A stretch of DNA of 64,000 nucleotides from Caldora sp965222765 (GCA_965222765.1 CBDCVG010000093.1:1-64000), one strand, 5' to 3'; counted from the first letter of the stretch, positions 24,234-32,483 are shown. The notes: generated by a model from the sequence alone, not told the origin. Translations and numbers: made by a program.

Positions 24234-24941
24234 ATGATGAGAATTCTCCTAGTTGAAGATGAACCAGATTTAGGTGCTGCTATCAAACAAACTCTTAATC
24301 AGGAAAAATATATAGTTGACTGGGTACTAGATGGTAATGAAGCCTGGGATTGTTTAACTAATCAGTGGGCACAATATACTCTGGCAATTATTGACTGGTT
24401 GCTGCCCAGCATATCCGGGTTAGAGTTATGTCAACGGTTGCGTGCCAAGAAGAATCCACTGCCGATTTTGATGCTGACAGCCAAAGACAGGATGGAGGAT
24501 AAGGTAGCTGGATTAGATGCGGGAGCAGACGATTATCTGGTAAAGCCGTTTGGTATGGCAGAACTCCTAGCAAGGTTAAGAGCCTTGCAACGACGTTCCC
24601 CTAAGCTTCAACCTCAACAACTTCAGGTAGGAAACCTTACTTTAGATTACAGCACCTACACAGTTTATTGGCAGAAAGCATCCGGGGAGCAACAGCTGAT
24701 TCCCCTGACAACTAAAGAATTCCAGCTGTTAGAGTACTTTATGAAACATCCGCACCAGATTATCACCCGTGACCAAATTCTCAATCAGTTGTGGGAAATC
24801 GGTGCTGAACCCCTGAGTAATGTCGTAGCAGCTCAAATGCGGCTGTTGCGGCGCAAATTAGCAGATTCAGGCTGCTTGGGTTTAATTGAAACCGTGCATG
24901 GCATGGGGTATCGTTTCCAGCCAACCGATGAATCAAAATGA
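24234..24941 (+). CDS. rppA: OmpR-family response regulator, RppA/NrsR type
   Basis: 235 residues. The receiver domain (~1-115) has the acidic pocket VEDE, the phosphoryl-accepting Asp in IIDWLLP, the Thr/Lys switch in LTAKD and VKPF. The C-terminal winged helix (~130-230) has TTKEFQLLEYFMKHP and ETVHGMGYRF. In Synechocystis the close relatives RppA/NrsR regulate a nickel/redox-responsive efflux operon. Position beside an RND pump and a kinase supports metal sensing. Likely targets here are the two ATTTCAT direct repeats. Either of the two consecutive ATGs could be the start. Confidence 0.8.
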   Translation: MMRILLVEDEPDLGAAIKQTLNQEKYIVDWVLDGNEAWDCLTNQWAQYTLAIIDWLLPSISGLELCQRLRAKKNPLPILMLTAKDRMEDKVAGLDAGADDYLVKPFGMAELLARLRALQRRSPKLQPQQLQVGNLTLDYSTYTVYWQKASGEQQLIPLTTKEFQLLEYFMKHPHQIITRDQILNQLWEIGAEPLSNVVAAQMRLLRRKLADSGCLGLIETVHGMGYRFQPTDESK

Positions 24942-26307
24942 ACTGTTTAATCGAACCCGCTGGCGTTTGGCTAGTTGGTATGCAGGCGTGATGGGAGTAA
25001 TTCTCAGTCTATGTGGCTTGGGAGTATACGAAGCGATCGCTCATGCTCATTGGGTAACTATTGACCGTGAGCTAAAGTCTGTTGCTGGTACATTGCATGA
25101 TAGCATTGAGCCGATTCTACAGCAGCCTGGAAAATTTGAACCTGAGGCCAAGCGACTTTTACCCGATATTTGTTTAACGGGCAATCCCTGTCTGAGCAAC
25201 AACAGCCATCTTGAGCGCCATACCCTCAGTGCTATTCACCAAGGCAACTACTATGTGCGCTTATTGGATCTTTCAGAAGAGTTGGTGGGGGTAGCGGGAA
25301 CTATGCCACCGGGATTACTGGAAACATCAGGAACCGAGCAGTGGCAAACCTTGAAAGATTCTACTGGTAAACGATACAACCAAATTTCTATATCCCTGCA
25401 TACCCAAGATAATTATCCCTGGGGATACTTACAAGTAGGGCGCTCTCTCCAAGACTTCGACAATTATCTTGCTGTGATCCGATGGATTTTGGTACTAGGA
25501 TTACCTGTAACCATGGGTTTAGTAGGTATCTCTAGTTGGTGGCTAGCAAGATTCGCCATGCAACCAATTTACCAATCCTATCAGCAGATACAACAGTTTA
25601 CCGCTGATGCTGCCCATGAGTTGCGTACTCCTTTAGCTGCCACTCGGGCTACCGTTGAATCAGCTTTGCGAATGCCTCACCTGTCTCCATCAGAAGCAAG
25701 GGACATTCTGGGAACCGTCGATCGTCAAAATCGGCGGCTCACCCAATTGGTAGCTGACTTGCTACTGCTGGCTCGTCTAGAGCGACAAATTTTATCAGTG
25801 CAACACCAACTGTGCTGCTTGAATGATATTATCAGTGATTTAGTAGAAGAATTAGCAGCCTTAGCAATTGCTGCCAAGGTAACATTGACTTCCGAGGTAA
25901 GGGTAGATACACCACTGAATGTCTTAGGTAATGAGGAGCAGCTTTATCGCTTGGTATCTAACTTAATAATTAATGCGATCCAATATACCCCCCCTGGTGG
26001 TCAGATACGAGTTATCTTAGATAGTAGTGAAGATCAGGCTTTGATTCAGATTCAAGATACAGGTATTGGAATTGCACCCAAAGAACAGACAAGGATTTTT
26101 GAGCGCTTCTATCGAGTTAGTAGCGATCGCTCTAGAGCATCAGGTGGTGCTGGATTAGGCTTAGCCATTGCCCAGGCAATTGTTCAGGCACACCAAGGTA
26201 GCCTGACACTTTCGAGTGTATTAGATCAAGGTAGCATTTTTACCATGAAATTACGTCTAGAAGGCCATTATCTTGATATTCTCGAGAAAGAAGGCAGAAG
26301 GCTCTAA
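24928..26307 (+). CDS. rppB: Sensor histidine kinase, RppB/NrsS type
   Basis: 459 residues from ATG 24928, overlapping the response regulator by 14 bp (translational coupling). There are two transmembrane helices (~12-32 and ~183-203) around a periplasmic sensor loop containing CLTGNPCLSN. The dimerisation domain has FTADAAHELRTPLA with the phospho-His. The N box is LVSNLIINAIQY, with G boxes DTGIGI and GGAGLGLAI. It senses metal or redox at the membrane and phosphorylates the upstream regulator. The stop codon falls inside a dispersed repeat (26294-26326), so the last residues EGRRL are repeat-derived. Confidence 0.85.
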   Translation: MNQNELFNRTRWRLASWYAGVMGVILSLCGLGVYEAIAHAHWVTIDRELKSVAGTLHDSIEPILQQPGKFEPEAKRLLPDICLTGNPCLSNNSHLERHTLSAIHQGNYYVRLLDLSEELVGVAGTMPPGLLETSGTEQWQTLKDSTGKRYNQISISLHTQDNYPWGYLQVGRSLQDFDNYLAVIRWILVLGLPVTMGLVGISSWWLARFAMQPIYQSYQQIQQFTADAAHELRTPLAATRATVESALRMPHLSPSEARDILGTVDRQNRRLTQLVADLLLLARLERQILSVQHQLCCLNDIISDLVEELAALAIAAKVTLTSEVRVDTPLNVLGNEEQLYRLVSNLIINAIQYTPPGGQIRVILDSSEDQALIQIQDTGIGIAPKEQTRIFERFYRVSSDRSRASGGAGLGLAIAQAIVQAHQGSLTLSSVLDQGSIFTMKLRLEGHYLDILEKEGRRL

Positions 26308-26462
26308 GGGAAGGTGACTTGTTTCTTATCTTTATATTGGGGGCGCAGGGCGCTCCTCAGGAGCTCTTCAGAAACAAGGCAATAGGCAATAGGGAAGAGG
26401 ATTTTATTTGTTTTTTCCCTTCATTGCGGATGCCGCCGCGCCTGTGGGGCGCTATCGAGAAA
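26294..26462 (+). repeat. Composite dispersed repeat (33-mer plus copy B)
   Basis: 26294-26326 is the 33-bp repeat also at 7979-8011. Then comes a CGCTCCTCAGGAGC hairpin, and 26370-26462 is copy B of the family seen at 3235 and 42501 (GAAACAAGGC..., GAGGATTT, TTTTTTCCCTTCAT, GC-rich core GCCGCCGCGCCTGTGGGGCG). The block fills the gap between rppB and the convergent CDF gene. No gene seen. Confidence 0.75.
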
Positions 26463-26526
26463 CACATTTGTATATCCTTCTTTTATTTTCTAGACAGACA
26501 GTTTTCAGTGTACGATCGATAACCCA

Positions 26527-27144
26527 TCATACCTGCTGCATCTCCCTCCACGATTGTGAAAGCACTTTCCCTGCTGATCTAGCAAAAACAAACGTTAGCA
26601 ACAAACCTACCCCTAAATCTGGCAGAAGCGAATGAGTCAGAGAAACTAACCCTGCCGCTACTAGAACTGATGTATTGGCAATGATGTCATTGCGGGAACA
26701 CAACCAAACAGAAGACATGTTGAGATTGTCGTTTCGATGACGAGTCAACAACAAAAGACACAGCAAATTAGCCAGTAACGCTACAACTCCAACGATTCCC
26801 ATCGTCCATGCTTCTGGACTTGCGCCCATGAATAGTTGATAAGTGGCTCTCGCAAAAACAGCGATCGCAAACAAAAACATCATCAGTCCTTTCAGGAAGG
26901 CTGCCCCAGCCTGCGCTTTAACGCTCTTATTAATTACATACAAACTGCTGGCATAGACCAGCGCATCACCCAGCATATCCAGCGAATCCCCAGTTAAAGA
27001 TAGAGAATCTGCTCGAATACCAGCCCCAAACTCAATCGCAAACATCACTATATTGATCAACAGAACTGCCCAAAGCATCTTGGCTTGCTGTTTTTTTAGC
27101 TTCGATAACTCAGAGGCTTTGGCTTGACAGCAATGATCGCCCAT
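26527..27144 (-). CDS. CDF-type cation efflux protein (short form)
   Basis: 205 residues, five to six transmembrane helices. The metal-site helix has SLTGDSLDMLGDALVY (two Asp of the CDF site), and the matching later helix has NTSVLVAAGLV with AxxNDI upstream. It lacks the usual cytoplasmic C-terminal dimer domain, making it ~100 residues shorter than CzcD/ZitB. CDF proteins export Zn2+/Co2+/Cd2+ from the cytoplasm in exchange for protons. The N-terminus HCCQAKASE carries a Cys pair. Two SmtB-type operators lie just upstream, so it is probably induced by excess metal. Confidence 0.8.
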   Translation of the reverse strand: MGDHCCQAKASELSKLKKQQAKMLWAVLLINIVMFAIEFGAGIRADSLSLTGDSLDMLGDALVYASSLYVINKSVKAQAGAAFLKGLMMFLFAIAVFARATYQLFMGASPEAWTMGIVGVVALLANLLCLLLLTRHRNDNLNMSSVWLCSRNDIIANTSVLVAAGLVSLTHSLLPDLGVGLLLTFVFARSAGKVLSQSWREMQQV

Positions 27145-27163
27145 AGCTGGCTCCTACAATTAA

Positions 27164-27229
27164 AACATTCAAACCAACATTAGAATATTACCGCACTGAA
27201 AGTAACATTCAAACTAATATTAGAATGTT
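27164..27229. promoter_or_regulatory. Two SmtB/ArsR-type operators upstream of CDF gene
   Basis: Two near-identical 26-bp imperfect palindromes, 27164-27189 and 27204-27229, exactly 40 bp apart. Each starts AACATTCAAAC and ends in the inverted arm (TTAGAATRTT). The second has perfect 7-bp arms AACATTC/GAATGTT. The spacing fits the 12-2-12 class bound by SmtB, ZiaR, AztR and BxmR. The near edge is 20 bp from the CDF ATG, so binding would block transcription. The sensor encoded at 39143 is a natural candidate. Confidence 0.65.
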
Positions 27230-27240
27230 TTAGGAATGAG

Positions 27241-27324
27241 CTAGACTTAGCCCGTGCCATTGAGCAAGCGGTGGAAGCCGATGCCCAGGTGATTAATATT
27301 AGCTGGTTACGTAGGGATTTATGA
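27241..27324 (+). pseudogene. Fragment of S8 (PatA-like) peptidase
   Basis: A 27-codon open remnant, LDLARAIEQAVEADAQVINIS, followed by WLRRDL and a stop. It matches the helix-strand around the conserved Asn-Ile-Ser of subtilisin-type proteases found in cyanobactin-like loci. No catalytic triad remains. It marks the left edge of the GC-richer zinc-import block. Confidence 0.5.
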
Positions 27325-27362
27325 GATGATTGTGCAATAATCCTTATCCCCTCGGCGACTAT

Positions 27363-28205
27363 ATGGACTGGCTGCTAGACCCATTGAATTACGAGTTTAT
27401 GCGGCAAGCGCTAACGGCGGGTGTACTGATGGGCATTTTGTGTCCGATTGTTGGCACTTATTTGCTTGTGCAACGGATGGCACTGTTAGGTGATGTGGTG
27501 GCGCATGCGGTGCTGCCAGGGCTGGCGATCGCCAACTTCCTTAATATTCCTTTGATCACCGGAGCTTTTGTCTCTGGTATGTTTGGCACTTTTGTCACTG
27601 GCTGGATTCGCTCACAATCTAAGGTCAAGGTCGATGCAGCCATGGCCATCACCCTCTCCAGCTTTTTCTCACTCGGCATCGTCCTGCTCACCAGCCTGCG
27701 CAGCCGCTTAGATCTTGAAGAGCTGCTTTTTGGCGATATCCTCAGCATTGCCCCAGCAGATGTGTGGGAAATTGGGTTTGTGATGCTTGCTGTGTTGATT
27801 GGCGTGAAGGTGTTCTATAAGGAGCTGTTGTTTTTTACTTTTGACCCGTGGGGTGCAGAAGCAGTCGGTCTGCCGGTGACTGCGATGAATGTTGGGTTAA
27901 TGGCTGCAATTACGCTGACGATTGTAGCCAGCATCAAGGCGGTGGGCTTCATTTTGGTGGTGGCGCTGATGGTGAGTCCGGCAGCGGCAGCCTATTTACT
28001 CACCAAAGAACTGCACTGGATGATGATGGTAGGCGCAGGGTTGGGTATACTTTCTTGCCTGACGGGGATGTACATTAGCTACTATCTCGATACGCCGTCT
28101 GGCCCAGCGATCGCGCTCACTCTTTTTGCCTGCTTTCTATTAGCGTTGTTGTTTAGTCCGAGTCAGGGGATTTTGACTCGCAGCCGAGGACAATCCAAAG
28201 CTTGA
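27363..28205 (+). CDS. znuB: Zinc/manganese ABC transporter permease (ZnuB/MntB type)
   Basis: 280 residues from ATG 27363 (an upstream TTG would add an unrelated leader). Eight to nine helices. ABC-3 family signatures: GVLMGILCPIVGTYLLVQRMALLGDVVAHAVLPG split over ~18-50, GDILSIAPADVWE, and AVGFILVVALMVSPAAAAYLL. It forms the membrane channel for the ATPase at 29131 and the binding protein at 31006, although the three genes lie on different strands rather than in one operon. I see no Zur box directly upstream. Confidence 0.85.
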   Translation: MDWLLDPLNYEFMRQALTAGVLMGILCPIVGTYLLVQRMALLGDVVAHAVLPGLAIANFLNIPLITGAFVSGMFGTFVTGWIRSQSKVKVDAAMAITLSSFFSLGIVLLTSLRSRLDLEELLFGDILSIAPADVWEIGFVMLAVLIGVKVFYKELLFFTFDPWGAEAVGLPVTAMNVGLMAAITLTIVASIKAVGFILVVALMVSPAAAAYLLTKELHWMMMVGAGLGILSCLTGMYISYYLDTPSGPAIALTLFACFLLALLFSPSQGILTRSRGQSKA

Positions 28206-28298
28206 TTTCGAGGGCTTAATCGTATTCCCTCTTTGGGGTAGTGCATAAGCATTATGATAACGATAGTACCAACCTATTCATTGAGATGAAGAACGTCT

Positions 28299-28586
28299 AT
28301 GAGTCCATTAGTTGAGCAAATTGTCCAGCGGTTAGAATTGCTTCCAGAAAAGACGTTGAGGCAAATCTTAGTGCTGGTGACAAAATGGTCAGAGTCCTCA
28401 GATTTCTCATCGACTCCTATGTATCAAAACGGTCAAGAGCAACCTATTGACTATGCCGATTATCCAAATCTCAGGCAAGATGGAGAGATGTGGGTTGTAA
28501 AATCGAGTGGGGCATCTGATATATCTTGGAACGCTGAAGTCAATAAAGTGAGAGATGAACGTTTAAATTCATTGATGCAATGGTAA
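28299..28586 (+). CDS. VapB-like antitoxin (candidate)
   Basis: 95 residues. An N-terminal helix LVEQIVQRLELLPEKTLRQILVLV is typical of cyanobacterial small antitoxin proteins that precede PIN toxins. The acidic middle (YADYPNLRQDGEMWVV) is less conserved. No ribbon-helix-helix motif is obvious, so the antitoxin label rests mainly on the 7-bp overlap with the toxin gene. Confidence 0.6.
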   Translation: MSPLVEQIVQRLELLPEKTLRQILVLVTKWSESSDFSSTPMYQNGQEQPIDYADYPNLRQDGEMWVVKSSGASDISWNAEVNKVRDERLNSLMQW

Positions 28587-29023
28587 AACACGTTCTCTTT
28601 GATACTTCTTCATTGGTTGCTGCTTTTCTGGAAGACCATCCCCTGCACATTGCTTCTCTAACCTGGTTTCAGGCTACTTTGAATGATGAGTTGAAGGGGT
28701 ATGTCTCAACCCATACTCTCGCTGAACTGTATGCCGTATTGACGCGGATGCCTCGACAACCTCGATTGTCTCCTTTTGAGGTAGAGCGATTGATGCGTAA
28801 TTTAACTGGCTTTGAAAAAGTAGCTCTCAATCATAGCGATTATGCAAAGGTGATTGGCCGTTTGGTAAAACTCAATCTGGCGGGTGGTGCTATTTATGAT
28901 GCCTTGATTGCTCAGGCTGCTTTGGTTGCTGAGGTAGAAGCCCTATTAACAGCTAATCCCAAAGATTTCTTACGTTTGGGAGAGGATGTAGCCGCGATAG
29001 TTCAAACATTGTTAGCGAAGTAG
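28580..29023 (+). CDS. vapC: VapC-type PIN-domain toxin
   Basis: 147 residues. The PIN acidic residues are in VLFDTSSLVAAF (Asp8), HTLAELYAVLTRMP (Glu), IYDALIAQAAL (Asp) and LLTANPKDF (the final acidic position). Predicted Mg2+-dependent ribonuclease, neutralised by the upstream gene. Its stop is immediately followed by a duplicated scrap of the ABC permease, showing that the pair sits in rearranged DNA. Confidence 0.85.
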   Translation: MVKHVLFDTSSLVAAFLEDHPLHIASLTWFQATLNDELKGYVSTHTLAELYAVLTRMPRQPRLSPFEVERLMRNLTGFEKVALNHSDYAKVIGRLVKLNLAGGAIYDALIAQAALVAEVEALLTANPKDFLRLGEDVAAIVQTLLAK

Positions 29024-29025
29024 GA

Positions 29026-29094
29026 AAAGAACTACGCTGGATGATGAGAGTCGGTGCTGGGTTGGGGGTGCTTTCTTGCCTGACGGGGATGTAC
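29026..29094 (+). pseudogene. Scrap of ABC permease 3' region
   Basis: KELRWMMRVGAGLGVLSCLT then GMY, nearly the same as residues ~218-240 of the permease at 27363 (KELHWMMMVGAGLGILSCLT). Nucleotide identity is high but not complete, so it is a diverged paralogue scrap rather than a fresh duplication. Confidence 0.75.
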
Positions 29095-29130
29095 AAAGGT
29101 TTATTATCTAGAATTTTTATCAGTCAACAA

Positions 29131-29874
29131 CTAGCAGGCAAACGGAATGTCGTTCTGATTGTGCAGAGCTGCTTGGATATTTGCACCGTAGGCTTGTTGA
29201 ATATTTTCCATCGTCATAACGGCTTGCGGCGTATCGTTGGCTAGCACACAGCGATTGAGCAACAGCAGGCGATCATAGCGATTGAGCGCCTCACCCCACT
29301 CATGACTGCAAACCAGCAGCGTTTTACCCTGCTGGCTGAGGTCGGCGAAAATACTTAGCATAGTGGCTTCCGTTTTTTTATCGATGCCGCTAAAAGGCTC
29401 GTCTAGCAAAAATAAATTGGGCTGCTGGGCTAAGGCACGAGCTAGAAAAATTCGCTGTTGCTGACCGCCCGAGAGCTGACCGATAGGACGGTTTTTTAGG
29501 GGTAACATCTCCACCCGATCTAGCGCTGCACTCACTAATTTTTTGGCTTGGCTATCGGGAGATCGTCCCCAGCCGAGAGCCCTTGCCTGCGCCATCATCA
29601 CCACATTCCAAGCCGTGATCGGATAGTCCCAATCAATTTGCGATCGCTGCGGCACATAGGCGACCTGCCGTCGCTGTCGCCTCAGCGAAGCCCCGTTCAA
29701 TAAAATCTTCCCCCGATAGGGCGTTAGACCCAGAATCGCTTTGACTAGGGTGCTTTTTCCCGCGCCGTTAGGACCAATGAGCCCTACCCATTCGCCTGGG
29801 CGCAACGTCAGCGAAACCGCCGTGAGTGCTTCGATGCCTCGATAGTTAACCGATAGATTCTGGACTGTTAGCAT
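29131..29874 (-). CDS. znuC: Zinc/manganese ABC transporter ATPase (ZnuC/MntA type)
   Basis: 247 residues. Walker A GPNGAGKST (~36-44), signature LSGGQQQR, Walker B LFLLDEPFSG, and switch His in LLVCSHEWGEAL. The N-terminal strand YRGIEALTAVSLTLRPGE carries the A-loop Tyr. It powers metal import with the permease at 27363. It has its own perfect Zur box 10 bp upstream of the ATG, between itself and the TonB-like gene. Confidence 0.88.
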   Translation of the reverse strand: MLTVQNLSVNYRGIEALTAVSLTLRPGEWVGLIGPNGAGKSTLVKAILGLTPYRGKILLNGASLRRQRRQVAYVPQRSQIDWDYPITAWNVVMMAQARALGWGRSPDSQAKKLVSAALDRVEMLPLKNRPIGQLSGGQQQRIFLARALAQQPNLFLLDEPFSGIDKKTEATMLSIFADLSQQGKTLLVCSHEWGEALNRYDRLLLLNRCVLANDTPQAVMTMENIQQAYGANIQAALHNQNDIPFAC

Positions 29875-29883
29875 ACTAAAAAA

Positions 29884-29898
29884 TGATAATCATTATCA
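29884..29898. promoter_or_regulatory. Perfect Zur box
   Basis: TGATAATCATTATCA, a full match to the cyanobacterial Zur palindrome, 10 bp before the ZnuC-type ATPase start. Repression when zinc is plentiful is expected. Confidence 0.85.
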
Positions 29899-29914
29899 AT
29901 TTGCAAGTGTATAT

Positions 29915-30868
29915 CTACGGCTTTTGGGGTTCAAGCCCCGGCAAAGACTCACTGAGCATGAGAACACTGCCGTTACCTTCGCTAAGCCTCACAATGATAA
30001 GGTAGCGAAGCATTTCGCCTTGTAAAAGTTGGTACGCCAGTCCAGCAGGAAAGTTTTCTTGAGGCTGGAGATCAAAGCCTTTGTTGCTGGTGAGTTCGGG
30101 CATGACCACTGTTTGCAAAACCTGTTCAGGTGTTCGCGTTAGAAAGAGATAAAAGGAGGAAACGTCAAGCTTGGGCTGACCGTTTTCATCGAAGAATTGA
30201 TTGACCTGATCTTCTGATTCTCCGAAAAGATTAAAGATTTCGAGTAGGGGGGTTTTTTCAAATCCTTCATCCTGGTCTTTAAGATGCCCGACCAAGTTCT
30301 CCCAGTCCGCTGCGATTTTTGCCTCATCGGTAGGCGTGACTGAAGTGGGAGTTGAAGGGACTGCTGAAGGCGTTGCCGCAGGGACGGTATCAGAATAGGG
30401 GGCTACCTCAGGTGCAGGCTCATCGATAGGGCTATCACTCGTCTCAGTGATGGGGGCTTCTGGTGTCAAGTCTGCATAGGGGGCTGCCTCAGGCGCAGGC
30501 TCATCGATAGAGCTATCACTCGTCTCGGTGATGGAGTCCCCTGGTGCCAAGTCTGCTGGTTGGTCTACTGCTATAGCTACTGGCGGTGAGAGCGGGACTG
30601 CTGGTGTGGGCGGGCTCGACGGGACTGCTGGTGTGGGCGGGCTTGACGGGACTGCTGGTGTGGGTGGGCTCGACGGGGCTGCTGGTGTGGGCTGAGACTC
30701 TGATGCTGGCGGCGTTGATAGCTGGCTTGCGTCAACTACAGGAATTGAGATTGTTGGGGTTGAGGACTCCGCCAAAGGGCGAGGCTTTTCTTGCCATGGT
30801 AAGAGTGCTAACAAACTGTGGAGCAGCACAGAGATGAAAAGTGCTACGCGATCGCTCTTGGTTGCCAT
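29915..30868 (-). CDS. TonB-like proline-rich membrane protein, Zur-associated
   Basis: 317 residues from ATG 30868. A start at 30910 would place 14 extra residues before a typical TonB-like anchor, VALFISVLLHSLLALLPW. The periplasmic part has four tandem SSPPTPAVP-type repeats and two longer acidic repeats (DLTPEAPITETSDSPIDEPA), as in the spacer of TonB. The C-terminal ~110 residues (LLEIFNLFGESEDQVNQFF, FYLFLTRTPEQVLQTVVMPE) form a domain I do not recognise and lack the classical TonB YP motif. A shared Zur control region separates it from znuA, so it may energise or organise zinc uptake through the outer membrane. Confidence 0.55.
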   Translation of the reverse strand: MATKSDRVALFISVLLHSLLALLPWQEKPRPLAESSTPTISIPVVDASQLSTPPASESQPTPAAPSSPPTPAVPSSPPTPAVPSSPPTPAVPLSPPVAIAVDQPADLAPGDSITETSDSSIDEPAPEAAPYADLTPEAPITETSDSPIDEPAPEVAPYSDTVPAATPSAVPSTPTSVTPTDEAKIAADWENLVGHLKDQDEGFEKTPLLEIFNLFGESEDQVNQFFDENGQPKLDVSSFYLFLTRTPEQVLQTVVMPELTSNKGFDLQPQENFPAGLAYQLLQGEMLRYLIIVRLSEGNGSVLMLSESLPGLEPQKP

Positions 30869-30943
30869 GGCAGTACAGGTTAAACAATCCCAAAATCTAG
30901 TCTTTGACAAGCTAAATGGCTAGATTTATACTAGCAAATCATA

Positions 30944-30964
30944 TAATAATGGTTATCATTATCA
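30944..30964. promoter_or_regulatory. Two overlapping Zur boxes, divergent promoter
   Basis: TAATAATGGTTATCA (30944-30958) and TGGTTATCATTATCA (30950-30964) each match 12 of 14 Zur positions and overlap. They lie between the TonB-like gene (minus) and znuA (plus), and could repress both. Confidence 0.75.
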
Positions 30965-31005
30965 CTTTTTATATCCCACTCTTACCATCTGTGAAACGAT
31001 AATCC

Positions 31006-32142
31006 ATGAAACTTTCTTTTCGCCTATTCACTACGCTTGCTGTGCTTGGCGGAGCATCCACTCTCCTTCTCAACAATCAGGCTGCCCACAGCCAAGCCAG
31101 TCCTCAAGTAGTGGCGAGCTATAGCGTACTGTGCGATCTCACCCAGCAAATTGCTCAAGACACCCTGGACGTAACCTGCCTTATAGAAGCTGGTGAAGAT
31201 CCCCACCTCTACAACGCCACTCCTTCCGATAGACGGGCCATTGAAGCCGCCGACCTGGTTCTTTATGGTGGCTACGGGTTCGAGCCAGACATTATTCAAA
31301 TGGTCGAGGCAACAGATGGAGACGCCCCTCAAATTGCCGTTTCCGAAGCTGCCGTTACTGAGCCGCTTTTAGGTGCACATCATGATCATGGCAGCCACGC
31401 AGGCGAACATCATGGAGAAAAAGACCATGATGACCACCATGATGAGCATGATGACCACTCAGAGCATGGAGAAGACGACCATGCTCACCACCATGATGCA
31501 CACTCGGAGCATCGTAAAGACGACCATGCTCACCACCATGATGAGCACTCAGAGCATGGCGAAGAAGAGAGTGAACCTGACCCCCATGTCTGGCACGATG
31601 CAGAAAATGGCATTGCGATGGTACGTATAATCCAGGCGCAGCTTAGTGAAGTATTTCCCGATAATGCTGACCTTTACGAAACCAATGCAGAGGCCCTAAT
31701 CGTTCAGCTCACTCAGCTCAATACTTGGATTCAGCAGCAGATAGATACGGTTCCCGAATCACAGCGAGTACTCGTGACGACCCACGATGCGCTGGGCTAC
31801 TACGCTGAGGCTTATGGTATTCGCATTGAGGCTGCTTTGACAAGCTTTAGTACTGAGGCTCGTCCGTCAGCTGCCGACTTAAGAGAACTGATCGATGTTG
31901 TTGAAGATAGCAGCATACCAAGTGTTTTTATAGAGTCAACTAGCAACCCTGGACTGATTGAAGCGGTTTCCAGGGAAACAGATATTGACATTTCGGAAGA
32001 GCCTCTTTATGCTGACAGCTTAGGAGAAGCTGGCACACCTGCATCGACCTATACAGGCATGCTGATGACCAATACCTGCACAATTGTCAGCGGATTGGGT
32101 GGTAGATGCGACGAAGCTGCTGCACAGGCATTTCTCGACTAA
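31006..32142 (+). CDS. znuA: Zinc ABC transporter substrate-binding protein
   Basis: 378 residues. The signal peptide is ~1-30. The cluster A-I metal ligands are in EDPHLYNATPSD, EPDPHVWHD and TTHDALGYYAEAYG, with a final Asp region (EPLYADSLGEAG). Between the first and second ligands lies an exceptionally long His/Asp loop (~125-190) with at least two tandem copies of a HAHHHDxHSEH unit. This loop is the zinc-collecting feature that distinguishes ZnuA from manganese-binding relatives. It delivers zinc to the permease at 27363. Confidence 0.92.
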   Translation: MKLSFRLFTTLAVLGGASTLLLNNQAAHSQASPQVVASYSVLCDLTQQIAQDTLDVTCLIEAGEDPHLYNATPSDRRAIEAADLVLYGGYGFEPDIIQMVEATDGDAPQIAVSEAAVTEPLLGAHHDHGSHAGEHHGEKDHDDHHDEHDDHSEHGEDDHAHHHDAHSEHRKDDHAHHHDEHSEHGEEESEPDPHVWHDAENGIAMVRIIQAQLSEVFPDNADLYETNAEALIVQLTQLNTWIQQQIDTVPESQRVLVTTHDALGYYAEAYGIRIEAALTSFSTEARPSAADLRELIDVVEDSSIPSVFIESTSNPGLIEAVSRETDIDISEEPLYADSLGEAGTPASTYTGMLMTNTCTIVSGLGGRCDEAAAQAFLD

Positions 32143-32159
32143 TCTGAGACGACTGCCCA

Positions 32160-32403
32160 CTCAGATGGGTTCTTTTCTTAAGCAGACTGGATGGACTGCT
32201 ACTTTTTGCCGAACCGGATACCCTGGGCGTACTGACACCTCTGCCAATCTTGACGGGTGCTTACCAGGCCGGGGTATTGCTGCCCTACTCTCTGCACTCA
32301 CCATCGCCCGTGAACAGTCGGTGCGGTTTGCGGTGGGGCTGATGGCTCAGCAGGCGATGCCGCGATCAGGTTTTCCTTGGTGCTAGCCTGGGGAGGACGC
32401 TGA
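32160..32403 (+). pseudogene. Degraded C-terminus of a FeoB-like transporter
   Basis: In one frame RLDGLLLFAEPDTLGVLTPL, then PILTGAYQAGVLLP, match gate-2 of the gene at 9330 (RKDGILLFTEPNVVGALTPS, QILTAVYLAGVILP). A shift of frame gives LTIAREQSVRFAVGLMAQQAM (pieces: LTIAREQSVRFA, GLMAQQAM) and finally FSLVLAWGGR. It is a decayed relative of the 9330-11024 gene inside the zinc block. The rest of 32143-32516 carries only the weak Zur-like site. Confidence 0.8.
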
Positions 32404-32483
32404 CCATAACCTAGACGTTGATTCAGGCATTGTGGCTGAGCAGATTTCCTCACCTGCCATGACCAGAATGGCTGCTCTATATG

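Noticed and set aside
31373..31630. Met/Thr-rich open frame inside znuA
   Set aside because: A frame shadow of the CAT/GAC-rich histidine loop of znuA.
32084..32386. 100-codon open frame after znuA
   Set aside because: It overlaps the znuA end and reads the FeoB-like remnant out of frame; homology is in a different frame.
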